64,000 nucleotides of DNA from Branchiostoma floridae (lineage: Eukaryota; Chordata; Leptocardii; Amphioxiformes; Branchiostomatidae). This document shows positions 51,101-61,500 of this stretch, piece after piece. Location of the stretch: contig NC_049982.1 in the NCBI RefSeq assembly GCF_000003815.2, positions 4,452,942 to 4,516,941 of the forward strand. The letters are read 5' to 3'. Within the stretch, counting starts at the first letter, position 1, and each line of letters opens with the position of its first letter. The notes under the pieces are model-generated. The model was not told the DNA's origin. It did not search any database and saw only the letters and a program-made list of their open reading frames with translations. A program made the translations under genes and the position numbers.

Positions 51101-54100
51101 CTGCAGTACACAAACATCTAGCGCATGTAGGGTAGTAGTTGCATATAACTTCGGAGCTTTGGATAATCCACACAGATCGGAGATATCCCTCTGGTGAAAA
51201 ACGGCTACACTAGAAACCTACATTGCCTCTGACCGTGGACTGTAGCTAGACTAGTCTACTCTTGCTAGGCTGTGTCCCTCCCGTCCGGCTCATGATTCAC
51301 TTGTGAATAGAGGGGGAGTTATATCACATGTCATAAACTCACGCGAGTGGAGATCTCGCGAGAGTTCATTCCATTGTGATATCATTGGGAATCATAATAT
51401 ATTCCCACTCACGTTGCCTCAGTGGAGAGTTAAGGACTGGGGTGAGAAGACCTCGGCACCCGCTTCTCCCGAGTGCCATTATTCCCCTAATTTAAGTTCC
51501 TACATTTCCCTTCATTTAATCCTCTCCCAATCCTTATTCTTCTCCATTCCCTTTTCCCAATCCTTATTGTCTTCATTCCCCCAATCCCTTATATTTACTC
51601 CCTCACCTCTGTGCCTTTCCGTACAAAACCCTCTACGTATGCATTAAGCCACCTTGACAACACAGCAGCATCCCCTATGGTCTGCTGCGCATGCTTGTTG
51701 TTATCAACAGGGTGGGTGTAAGACTATCACAGTCACAGTCATCAGTCTTTAGGTGTTCCTCAGGAATGCAGATTGATCCCTGGTTCTCAGCTAAGTTCCT
51801 TGGGCGCCTAAGGTCCGGCTCGAGTGGGACCTGTCCAATCCGAACTCAGTGGAATGGTCGACGACCAGTCCGATTAGATAGAGAACCCTTAGAGATTACC
51901 TGAGACCAACCTCTCCCAGGTTTACAGTAGTTCAACTCATCCTGCGTCGTGTTGGAAATCAAACATTGATTTCTCTGCGTATACAAGAACAATATTCCAG
52001 CTGCAGAGAAAGCTATCACCACAATGCTTGCTCAGTATCTAACCTGTAACTGTCGACCTTTACGCACAGTTCTATGTATTTCAGTCTGGACAGGCCCCAC
52101 TCGCTTCCCGGACCACCAGGCCGAAGCCAGTATGGGTGGCAACAGCTTAAGGGAGCTGAACACGGTCCACGAGTGAGAACTAGGCCAGCTAAAGGTAGCC
52201 AATAAACAGGAACACAGAAAATCCAATGGTAGGAAGGAATGTGACACGAGAAACTCGTCATGATCTTTGTCTTTATTCCAAACTTGCATAACAAGAAACG
52301 CAAACACCGGTTCAGTCAACGGTAAAATCACCATCCAACATTACCGTGCAGACGCTGCGGACCTTATCGAAAATTGCATGTCGTCCAAGGTCACAATCTA
52401 ATTGTGACAAACGAAGTTCCATTGTTCCCATTGTGTCCTCCATTCCTTTGACCTTTACTTCTGACCTGTCCAACAAGGTAGGTCTTCACTGTACTACCGT
52501 ACGGTTTGTTACCTACCATGGATTTGTTCACCAACCATGCAACAAACCAAACAAAATCTGAGGTTGTCCAACAACCTGTCGTCATATCAAATGAAACACC
52601 GACTCAAATCAAACAAAGTTACGATTACCGTCCACCGGCGCCCGTTGTCTTACAGCGAAAATCCACTATACCGTCTGACGCACCCCGCTGTCCAACAACG
52701 AATTCTCTACACGATTGTCCAACAATCTCACCACACCGTCCACCGGTGCCGTTGTTCAACAGCGAGTACAATATACAACCATGTACTGCACCCCACCGTC
52801 CGACGGTGCCGCTGTCCAACAGCAAATACAACATACAGTCATATACTGCACCACTCCCTCCAACGGTGCCGCTGTCCAACCGCAAATACCAGATACAACA
52901 AAGTACTGTACCACACCGTCCAACAGCGAATACAACATACAACCATGTACTTGTACTACACCGCCCAACGGTGCCGCTGTCCAACGGCGTATACAACATA
53001 CAACCATGTATGTACCGTGCCACACCGTCCGGCGGTGCCGCTGTCCAACAGCGAATACAACATACAACCATGTACTGTACTACACCGTCCGACGGAGTCC
53101 GCTGTCCAACAGCGAATACAACATACAACCATGTATGTACTGTACCACACCGTCCTACAGTGCTGCTGTCCGACAGCGAATACAATATACAACCATGTAC
53201 TGTACCACACCGTCCAACGGTGCCGCTGTCCAACAGGAAATACAACATACAGTCATATACTATACCACACCGTCCGGCGGCCACGCTGTCCGACAGCAAA
53301 TGCAATATACAACAAAGTACTGTACCACACCGTTCAACGGTGCCCGCTGTCTGACAGCAAATACAATATGCAACAATTATTGTACCAAACCGTCCGACGG
53401 TGCCGCTGTCCAACAGCAAATACAACATACACGATGTATGTACTGTACCACACCGTCCAACGGTGCCCGCTGTCCGACAGCAAATACAATATGCAACAAT
53501 TACTGTACCAAACCGTCCGACGGTGCCGCTGTCCAACAGCAAATACAACATACAGGATGTATGTACTGTACCACACCGTCCAACGGTGCCCGCTGTCCGA
53601 CAGCAAATACAATATGCAACAATTACTGTACCAAACCGTCCGACGGTGCCGCTGTCCAACAGCAAATACAATATACACAAATTACTATACCACACCGTCC
53701 GACGGTGCCGCTGTCCGACAGCCAATACAATATACAACAATTGCTGTACCAAACCGTTCGACGGTGCCGCTGTCCGACAGCAAATACAATAAACACAAAT
53801 TACTGTACCACACCGTCCGACGGTGCTGCTGTCCGACAGCGAATACAATATACAACAATTACTTTATTACGTCATCCGACGGTGCCGTTGTCCGACAGCG
53901 AATTCTAACCAATTAAAACATTAAATCGATCGACGATCCTCAGTCATACAGAGTCAAAACCTAAAGTTTCCCCACAAAAGTTACGTCCTCGGTACTAAGA
54001 AATCAGACCACTGCGCCCCGCTGATCAGCCTGACAGGAGCTGGGGAGGAGAGAATACCGGGTTAGTGCAAAACTGCGACCCACTCCGAAACTACGTCTCG

Positions 54101-56451
54101 CTGATCAGCCTGACAGGAGCTGGGGAGGAAAGAACGCCGGGTTAGTAACGAACTGCACCCCGCCAGTCCGCCTGACAGGAGCTGGGGAGGAGAGAACGCC
54201 GGGTTAGTGCCGAACTGCTCCCCGCTAGTCAGCCTGACAGGAGCTGGGGAGGAAAGAACGCCGGGTTAGTGCCGAACTGCTCCCCGCCGATCAGCCCGAC
54301 AGGGGCTGTGGTGGAGAGAACGCCGGTTTAGTGCAGACCTGCGACCCGCCCCGAACTGCGCCCCGCCGATCAGCATGACAGGAGCTGGTAAACTGGAAGA
54401 AGGGCACATCACATGTTACGTCATCGCGGCAAAAATTACTGAGAAAACAGAAACATCACGAGTTCACGACGGTTAAAAGATCTCTTACTAGCGTACAGGC
54501 TGTCCGACAACCTGAAGTGCAAAAACAAACACTTTCAGAAAGGATATCACAGTCAACTTGGAATCACCGCTGCAAATTGTTGACTACTGCCCGAGTAATG
54601 AAGTCTTTGAGCCTGGTCCAACCACTTTCCGGGCTGTTGACTGCTCCACAGATTGCAGAAATGCTGGCCTAGCACAGAAAACCATGGCAAAATTGTACGG
54701 TAAAACAGACAAGCAACACTGCTAAAACGAGAGCAGCCCAATCAGGCAACTCTACCCGAAACATGGCGCTTCGGCACACACAGAAAAACACTGACCACCA
54801 CTTTGACGACTGCCCAAAGTTTCCAAAAAATGGCTTAACTCACCCACAGCGGTGTCAGTAATAAGTTTAACCACTACTGTCGTCAGGGGAGGAATGTCAG
54901 GTGCTCCTCCAGGCCCTCGGTGATCAGTTCAGTGTTGTTCTGCTCCATTAGGCTCCTTGCGCGAGAAAACAAGGATTACGGCAGTCCTGGTGGTGATACA
55001 GCCTTGTCTGAATACCTAACTCATGCGAAAAAACAAACAAACAAGGAAATCACAATGCATCCGAAGCCAAGTTAACCACGCTAAGTTGAATCAATCTCAC
55101 CTGCGCACCCGAACACGTGCGCTCCACATACAGATGCAAATTCCACTCATAAATGACACGAGTATCAGAAGGAACATTTGAAAACTCGAATATGCTCTAA
55201 AACACAAGCTGCACGCCTTAGGAAAGGTGAGCAAACAAATTCACAGAATAATAAAACGAAATTCAGACAGCAAAATGTCTCTGCACTGAGAACACTGTCC
55301 CGCCAAAGCGCGGGAAACAGACCGCCAAACGAAAATTCCAGAACACGCCATAAGGCGGCAAGGCAATACTGCGTACCTTCTAGGTTAGTGACACTAACGC
55401 CAAAGGAAACTACTCAGTCCTTTGCTGCCGGCAAGATACGTTCCCAGAAGTAAAAGATGTCACCGGCTTGCACATGGCTGGTACCGCGCTACAGGAGCTC
55501 TGCTTGGCAATGTCCTGTTCGTGCGGCTCATGATTCACTTGTGAATAGAGGGGGAGTTATATCACATGTCATAAACTCACGCGAGTGGAGATCTCGCGAG
55601 AGTTCATTCCATTGTGATATCATTGGGAATCAGGATACGTTGAAAACACGAAAACAAGATGAAGGTTAAAAAGACACCTCGATCGACCCCTTAATCAAAC
55701 TTCAATTATATATATCACTGAGTCGAATTAAACTGTTTTAATAGAAAGAAGAAAACATCAAGTCAACACACACGAGCTTCTATGGTGTTTATATATCACC
55801 GAGCCCCGTCCAGTGCGACGGGCTAGATTTACAATTTAAAAGAACTTCTGAAAAGAATCTGGTAATTTAGAAAGTCGGCTACCTTCTGCTGGAGATCAAC
55901 AAAAGGTTGAAGCTCGTCGACCGTGCTTGTGTGACAAGAGCTAAGGTGAGGTATGCCGGACCTAAGTTTAAGATTCCCACGACTATCAGATACGAAGCCA
56001 TCATTTAGTAGCCGAGAACAAACAACCTAAAGCAAACACCTCGGCTGACCCCAAATCTGATCCGTCGTGTTCGATGTTTAGGGGTCATACTGTGGGGAGG
56101 GGTCGTCGCGCTTTAGGCACAGTCACGTGTACATTGGTCGTGCGATTTTGACTAGGGTTAACGCCACAACACGACTTACGTTGTACAAAACATTCGCGAC
56201 TGGCTTAAAATGTCCCCAAGTTGCTGTCGCGGACCTGTCATATAACGACTATGACCAGGCCTTCACGTGTATACTACTAGTATATAGAAGCCTTCTACTG
56301 ACACCTGTTGCGTAGAATCTGTTTAGCGGCATTACTTTTAGATCACACCATACCGAAGGCAGAGTCGCACCAGATTAAAAAGTCACATCTTAACCCCACC
56401 TTGCACTCCGCAGCACGTCAGTAGTACTAACAGCAATCCCCGAATGTCCAT
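45161..56451 (-). CDS. Type B carboxylesterase with KYEL tail, esterase 2 (574 aa)
   Basis: Minus-strand exons: 56451-56400, 50468-50128, 49694-49515, 48739-48188, 47940-47784, 46538-46295, 45359-45161 (1725 bp with stop). The signal peptide MDIRGLLLVLLTCCGVQ is followed by the same hydrolase core as esterase 1: LLWIHGGSF, canonical FGESAGA nucleophile elbow, acid GVTNDEFG, His in GADHSDD. The C-terminus SSKKYEL resembles an ER-retrieval tail but Tyr replaces Asp, so retention is less sure. Exon 48739-48188 equals exons 4 and 5 of esterase 1 without the intron between them and is 9 bp shorter. Intron 1 is about 5.9 kb (1.3 kb in esterase 1) and full of minisatellites and foldback elements. 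Upstream sequence matches that of esterase 1 but lacks the TATA stretch. Confidence 0.92.
45500..45715. repeat. Hammerhead-like repeat family, head-to-head pair (copies D and E)
   Basis: Copy D (minus, 45595-45510) reads AATTGCCTCGAGGAAGG with the hairpin GGTGACAGACGGTCACC, GAAA and GGTCGGTTGAA. Copy E (plus, 45625-45700) reads GAATTGCACTGAGGAAGG, the stem-loop, then CGAAATGTCGGTTGAATAAA. They flank a short centre and together form a 200-bp palindrome between the last two exons of esterase 2. Confidence 0.55.
49142..49480. mobile_element. LINE 3' ends in opposite orientation
   Basis: The plus strand 49265-49475 encodes an ARTIIEWN-type then SPSTVGAFW.NILDN end of ORF2. The 3' UTR GCTGGTTTGTTACGTCGAAG GGCGGTTATACCGGC and a GATACA tail follow. 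The inverted end (TATACAGCCGGTATAACCGC) is at 49150-49215. Same family as 27855-28060. The tail touches exon 3 of esterase 2. Confidence 0.65.
49696..49807 (-). pseudogene. Reverse transcriptase fragment in esterase 2 intron 2
   Basis: Minus-strand translation QYLKKCDLTSASNYRGITLT and PIAAKVYNKLPP matches the conserved KKGD...NYRGI.LL...K.. block of LINE reverse transcriptases. It ends directly at the acceptor of exon 3 (49694), so the intron's 3' end is built beside a LINE fragment. Confidence 0.7.
50579..50636. repeat. Direct repeat of about 58 bp, copy 1
   Basis: ATATTCCCACTCACGTTGCC, TCAGTGGAGAGTTAAGGACT and GGGGTGAGAAGACC recur at 51397-51455 in the same orientation; the second copy abuts the foldback element at 51293-51394. 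Confidence 0.7.
50850..51117 (-). pseudogene. LINE ORF2 C-terminus and 3' end in esterase 2 intron 1
   Basis: Minus-strand translation VYCRDQSTRTTKASSQLVVP and KPKRETFRRSIAYHGPNVWN with SLPPDTKS is the conserved tail of many CR1/L2/RTE-like ORF2 proteins. Downstream a 3' UTR contains GTACAATTGTCGGGCAATAA and ends near 50850. Related 3' ends are at 29470-29540 and 44465-44540. Confidence 0.75.
51293..51394. mobile_element. 102-bp foldback element, copy 1
   Basis: Begins TGATTCACTTGTGAATAG and ends ATCATTGGGAATCA (TGATTC/GAATCA inverted). The centre contains the palindrome TCTCGCGAGA. An identical 102-bp copy is at 55531-55632, and only about ten flanking bases on the left are similar. Confidence 0.75.
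52620..53905. repeat. Minisatellite of about 60 bp with self-complementary units, about 20 copies
   Basis: Units read ACCGTCCGACGGTGCCGCTG, TCCAACAGCAAATACAACAT, ACA.CCATGTACTGTACCAC with variation (57-66 bp). Each has two small hairpins, CCGTCCGACGG and GCTGTCCGACAGC. It lies in intron 1 of esterase 2. Long open frames on both strands arise because the unit is close to a multiple of three and lacks stops; I do not treat them as genes. Confidence 0.85.
54005..54390. repeat. Minisatellite of about 65 bp, five to six copies
   Basis: Units contain GATCAGCCTGACAGGAGCTG, GGGAGGAGAGAACGCCGGGT and TAGTGCCGAACTGC.CCCCGC. It is a different sequence from the array at 52620-53905 and lies 100 bp downstream of it. 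Confidence 0.85.
54391..55530. other. Intron DNA of esterase 2, no gene recognised
   Basis: Mixed-composition sequence between the second minisatellite and the second 102-bp element. No domain or splice-supported exon was found. Confidence 0.4.
55531..55632. mobile_element. 102-bp foldback element, copy 2
   Basis: Identical over 102 bp to 51293-51394, including the TCTCGCGAGA palindrome. Flanks differ on the right (GGATACG versus TAATATA), which defines the end; no target duplication is evident. Confidence 0.75.
55848..56117. repeat. Direct repeat of about 270 bp flanking the esterase 2 first exon, copy 1
   Basis: CTGAAAAGAATCTGGTAATT, AAAGTCGGCTA, GATTCCCACGACTATCAG, GAAGCCATCATTTAGTAGCC and GATCCGTCGTGTTCGATGTT recur in the same order at 56988-57260 with roughly one difference in ten bases. 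The pair brackets exon 1 (56400-56451) and the promoter. Confidence 0.8.
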
Positions 56452-56600
56452 GGTGCGGGCAGAGTTACTCCTGTAGTAGGTAGGTCAGCGGTAGATAAGC
56501 GGTAGTGTGGGTACACAATGATGACATCCGCACGGCGATTCGCGACTGCTCGCGCGTTAGACACGCCTCCTCGGCACTGTCTTAGCAACCGTTCGTTCAG
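56452..56600 (-). promoter_or_regulatory. Promoter/5' UTR of esterase 2, TATA-less
   Basis: On the minus strand the blocks CAGTGCCGAGG, GGCGTGTCTAACGCGCGAGC, GCGGATGTCATCATTGTG and CCGCTTATCTACCGCTGACC match the esterase 1 promoter in order, but the TATATATA element is deleted. Confidence 0.6.
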
Positions 56601-56987
56601 TCTTCAGACCTTTGTAATGTCTAGTGGCACATCGGACAAGTTTCTTTGTCAGGTTATATCTTAGGCTTAGGTCACATTTCTAAACCAGGGCCCGGCTGGG
56701 CAGCTTTCGGGAGCGAAAATAACTAGAAAGGTAATATTTGCAAGCAAATACAGAATGTTACCTTCACATGGTCTAGCCTAGCATTTCTACCTGATTTAAA
56801 TGATACAGGATAATCAAGAAGGGATCAAGAAGGGACGAATGAATTTCAATATTTTTTATCTGTAACGTTACGTATCTTGAATAACAGACACAGTGTCCCA
56901 TTTGGTTCTAAATAGGGGTTCTCATCATCGTCACATCTCAGTTGCATAGCTACCAACCACATGGGCACTGTAAAAAAATGTATCTCT

Positions 56988-57260
56988 GAAAAGAATCTGG
57001 TAATTTACAAAGTCGGCTATATCTTCTGGAGATCAACATAAAAGTTGAAGCCCGTCGACTGTGCATGCGTGACAAGGGCTAAGGTGAGGTATGTCGGACC
57101 TAAGTTAAAGATTCCCACGACTATCAGCTGCAGATACGAAGCCATCATTTAGTAGCCGAGAACAAACAACCGAAAACAAACACCTCGGATGACCCCAAAT
57201 CTGATCCGTCGTGTTCGATGTTTAGGTAAAACTGTAAGGAGGGGTCGTCGCGCTTAAGCC
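56988..57260. repeat. Direct repeat of about 270 bp flanking the esterase 2 first exon, copy 2
   Basis: See 55848-56117. This copy has a small insertion (GCTGCA) and ends CGTCGCGCTTAAGCC where copy 1 ends CGTCGCGCTTTAGGC. Confidence 0.8.
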
Positions 57261-57537
57261 CCCTTTACAAATCAAGAATTTATAAGAATTTAAGAAAGCA
57301 CACAGCTCTAACTGACCTCGTCTGTCTTTTCTTCAGGGGCTTATGTTGATAAAGACACATGTTGTAAACAATCAGCGTGGGGCAAACATTGCAACATAAA
57401 TCCTAGAGTCACTGTTATCATAACGGTCCATAACGGTGTCAGCATGTGCGAACTTCGAGCATGCACAATTCAGTTTTCTTCCTATCAACCTTGCTGGATA
57501 ATCAAACATCATTTCTCAGTATTTGTCTATGCTAATT

Positions 57538-58069
57538 TAAAGGGGCATTCCACTCCACAAGGGAGTGTTATTTTCCGATAGATATTCATTTTAGCAAGTG
57601 ATAACTGCATACGACTTCACATTATACGATAAAGTACCCAGTTGCTCCACATACCTCAAAAGCATTCAGTCTTCTACTAAACTCCCCAAGTACCCTCTAA
57701 TTGAATTAATCCTATGGCTGAATACAATGCAGAACTTTTATGTAAGGTTACCAAACTAATTTCAGGTTCGCTAAGAAATTTCGTCTTGTTCTTGTATTCT
57801 TTGCTATCTTATGTGCAACTTGCCTTCTCGGTGTGCTCAGCGTACCTCATTTTTTCTGAAAATATGTACGATAAACAAAGTGTCTATGCGTATAGGGAAT
57901 GCATGGGTAGGGTCTGCATGGGTTTAGTGAGTGTCATTACTGTTTTATAAAACACACATCACGCAATTCATCCCAAGGTGAATTCCACAAAATTCGGCTG
58001 ATTATGTATTCATTGACACATTATTTATTGGAAAACAAGACTCCCTTCTGGAGTGGAATGCCCCTTTAA
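57538..58069. mobile_element. Non-autonomous DNA element with TTAAAGGGGCATTCCACTCC ends
   Basis: The left end TTAAAGGGGCATTCCACTCC and AGGGAGT are inverted at the right end as ACTCCCTTCTGGAGTGGAAT and GCCCCTTTAA. About 530 bp, with no transposase; the open frame at 57714-57950 inside it has no recognisable domain. Confidence 0.75.
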
Positions 58070-58199
58070 GTCTTGCAGACGGTTGTCGCCTTTTACATGT
58101 TATTATTCTAACATATAAACGTCCGAAGTTACGGGTATGTCGAAGTTACGACACCTTCCGTTAGCGCGTTTCCTCACTTAAGTGCATTGGCACGCTGTG

Positions 58200-58345
58200 T
58201 CACATTATCGAACTTGACCTTCGTTTTCCTGAGTCCTAACACTACCCAAGTATCAAACATCATCAGGATCCATACAACGCTTCTCGAGTTATATTGTTTA
58301 CAGACACACATACCGACAGACACACAACACACAACGAAAATACAA
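58200..58345. repeat. Dispersed repeat with ACAGACACAC tail, copy 2
   Basis: Matches 22575-22700: TTATCGAACTTGACCTTCGT, TTTCCTGA, CATCAGGATCCATAC, GCTTCTCGAGTTAT, then a CAGACACACA-rich tail. Confidence 0.6.
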
Positions 58346-58407
58346 CCCACTTGGTGAAGGTACATAAATTCTAACAGGAATCTTAGCGTATTACATTTTG
58401 ATCGATG

Positions 58408-58507
58408 NNNNNNNNNNNNNNNNNNNNNNNNNNNNNNNNNNNNNNNNNNNNNNNNNNNNNNNNNNNNNNNNNNNNNNNNNNNNNNNNNNNNNNNNNNNNN
58501 NNNNNNN
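58408..58507. other. Assembly gap
   Basis: One hundred N at the 5' edge of the long mucin-like exon; the exon start and part of its repeats are probably missing. Confidence 0.9.
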
Positions 58508-61500
58508 CCGAAACGTACCACAGATTTAACGACAATCCCGACCACAAAGAATCCTACCACTCAATCATCAACTAACAGTCCAACGATAGTTACCACGGAT
58601 TTAACAACGATCGAGACAACCCCAAACCCCACCACAGTTCCCAAAATAACGACCTTAACGACACTCGAGACAACGCCAAAACGTACTACAGATTTAACGA
58701 CAATCCCGACCACACAGAATCCTACCACTCAATCATCAACTAACAGTCCAACGATAGTTACCACGGATTTAACAACGATCGAGACAACCCCAAACCCCAC
58801 CACAGTTCCCAAAACAACGACCTTAACGACACTCGAGACAACGCCAAAACGTACCACAGATTTAACGACAGTCCCGACCACACAGAATCCCACCACTCTT
58901 GTAGCAACGGACAGTCCCAGCACACTTCAGACGACGGATTTGACAACAGCCCAGACGACCCCAAACCCGACCACATTGCCCCCGACTACAAACTCGACTA
59001 CCGAACGAACAACGGTAAGAGGATTCTTGAACTCAGCGTTATTTTGGAATGGAATGCCAGATTCATTCTGAATGCTTAATAGCAACTGCCATTCACCAAT
59101 AATGTTATACCATGTAAGCAAAAATATCATGGTCGATTTTTAACTTTTTGATTCATAGAGAAATCATTCTATACATGCACAAAAAAACAATAGTACATCA
59201 TTTTAGGCATGCAGGTAGCTTAGGCAAAGATGTTCATAATGATATACATGTTATGTAAATGAGGACGTAATTTGTATGGTTAATGACGAAATTGTATAAT
59301 TCTATAATTGTTTTCAATAACTGGACTTCAATAAATGTAACACATGTAATTATGATAGGTGGAAAATAAGCAGAAACGAAATATGCAAATGGCAATTTGA
59401 TTTGCATGATGATATATATATATGCAAAAATTGCAAAACGCTTAATGATTAACGACACGAATTTTATACTTGTGACATGTGTGTGTTAGTCAATAATGAA
59501 CATTCATCAGTCACTGGGTACCATACGTAAATTACAAAAATGTGGAAGTCATTTGCATAAAATTTACAAAAGCTCTAAATATCTCATGGAGGTATCAGGT
59601 CTCCGAACTCTAGCTTTCTAATATTTTGTGGCTAGTACCTTAAACACAAACATATTCGTTATCAATAGTCCTAAAGTGCACTTTGTGATATTTTTTCCGC
59701 GTTAAATCCAGTGACTTTGTCACCTTTAACTACAGTCATACCCATAGGCCGAAAAGTGTGTTCTCCTTTCTTATATATCCCAAGCCACGAGCACGTGTGA
59801 CAGAATAACAATTCCCACAACTGTTGTCGCGACAAACGGAAAACGAACGAATCCACACTTATCACGAAAATCACGACCACACCGAATCCTTTTCCTCTTA
59901 ACAATGAACACTCCAAACAAAGTTCAAACAATTGACAACCCTACGACAAGGCAGCAGATTTCACAGCCCACACGAAACTTTGGATATAACTACCAAGAAA
60001 TACAGTAAAGCAACGAAGCAGATAAATTGGGATTTTTTCCATCATAATTATGCAAAAAATTACATCTACATTATATACAGCGACAAACTACACAAGGTAC
60101 AACTCAGCAAACAACAATACCCAAAACTAGTCTTACAACGTTAAGGACCACCGACCAATCCACAGCACTGACAACCAAGTCTACAACGGCAAAAACAACG
60201 CAGCAGACAACTCAAACCACAACGACGGTAAACAACACTTAGCGATTGAAAGTATCATTTGAAATGTACCAAAGTGATTGAGCTAGCTATTTTGACTGTA
60301 TTTTGGACGACATTATCTAAGGATCCTCAAAGTTTCCATACCACTATGGTTTGCTAGAGGAATTCTGTACGGTCATTGAAAGGCAAAAATGCTTTTTCTT
60401 CTTTATCAAATGCAGAGACAAACTACATTAAGTACAACCCATAGAACAACAATTCCCACCAGTGTTTTAAATACACACAAGACAACTGACGTATCCACAC
60501 AATTGACCACAAAACCAAATGCAGTATCGACCACGCTACGGACAACACTACCCTCCACTACGGTACAGAATTGAACCATTAGTTGAATGCCCAAGTCATG
60601 TCGAGGCTTTCACAATATCTCGACTGCTATCTTGACATGTACTGTCCTTTTAAATTCCTGTCATATGACGTATGACTAAACGTCACTTCTTNNNNNNNNN
60701 NNNNNNNNNNNNNNNNNNNNNNNNNNNNNNNNNNNNNNNNNNNNNNNNNNNNNNNNNNNNNNNNNNNNNNNNNNNNNNNNNNNNNNNNNNNNNNNNNNNN
60801 NNNNNNNNNNNNNNNNNNNNNNNNNNNNNNNNNNNNNNNNNNNNNNNNNNNNNNNNNNNNNNNNNNNNNNNNNNNNNNNNNNNNNNNNNNNNNNNNNNNN
60901 NNNNNNNNNNNNNNNNNNNNNNNNNNNNNNNNNNNNNNNTCACATGAATTGTTTAGATGGTTTCTTGACTGTTTTCTTTCACTGCCCCACAGATGAATTC
61001 TAACATGACTTTAGACTAGCTTTTCTTTTATCCTGACAACGCAAAAATTAACACTTATTTCCACTTTATTCAATGCAGAGACAAACGACATTAAAAACAA
61101 CTCATAGAACAACAATGCCAACCACTCTTTTGACTACGCTCAAGCCAACTGAGGAATCCACACTTTTGACCACAAAGCCAACTACAGTGTCGACCACACT
61201 GCGGACAACTCTACCCACAACTACGGTACAGCAACGAATCAGAGCTAATTTCTTTAAGAAAAGGAACTAACCGACTCATATGCGGCTTGTAGACGGCTTC
61301 TTTAACCAACTTCTTTGATTGTCTTTATTTTCCAACATCATTAAGCGAAACATAAAACATCTTATTTTCCCACATCTAATACAGACACAAACTACACAAC
61401 GTACAACTCAGCAAACAACAATGCCTACAACTAGTCTGACAACGTCAATGACAACGGACGAATCTACAGCACTGACAACCAAGTCTACAACGGCACAAAC

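Noticed and set aside
52506-53916. Overlapping open frames of roughly 280-460 codons on both strands
   Set aside because: All lie in a 60-bp minisatellite; several frames on both strands are open at once and none shows a domain or splice context.
51293-55632. Interpretation of the two 102-bp copies as LTRs of one retroelement (TG...CA ends)
   Set aside because: No 5-bp target duplication, no primer-binding or polypurine site, and no coding between them; the intervening DNA is minisatellites of the intron.
57714-57950. Open frame of 78 codons with hydrophobic segment
   Set aside because: Lies inside the non-autonomous element 57538-58069 and has no recognisable transposase or membrane-protein family signature.
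58174-59130. Minus-strand Val/Gly-rich frames
   Set aside because: Antisense of the Thr-rich mucin exon; ACN codons read as GT-rich Val codons on the other strand.
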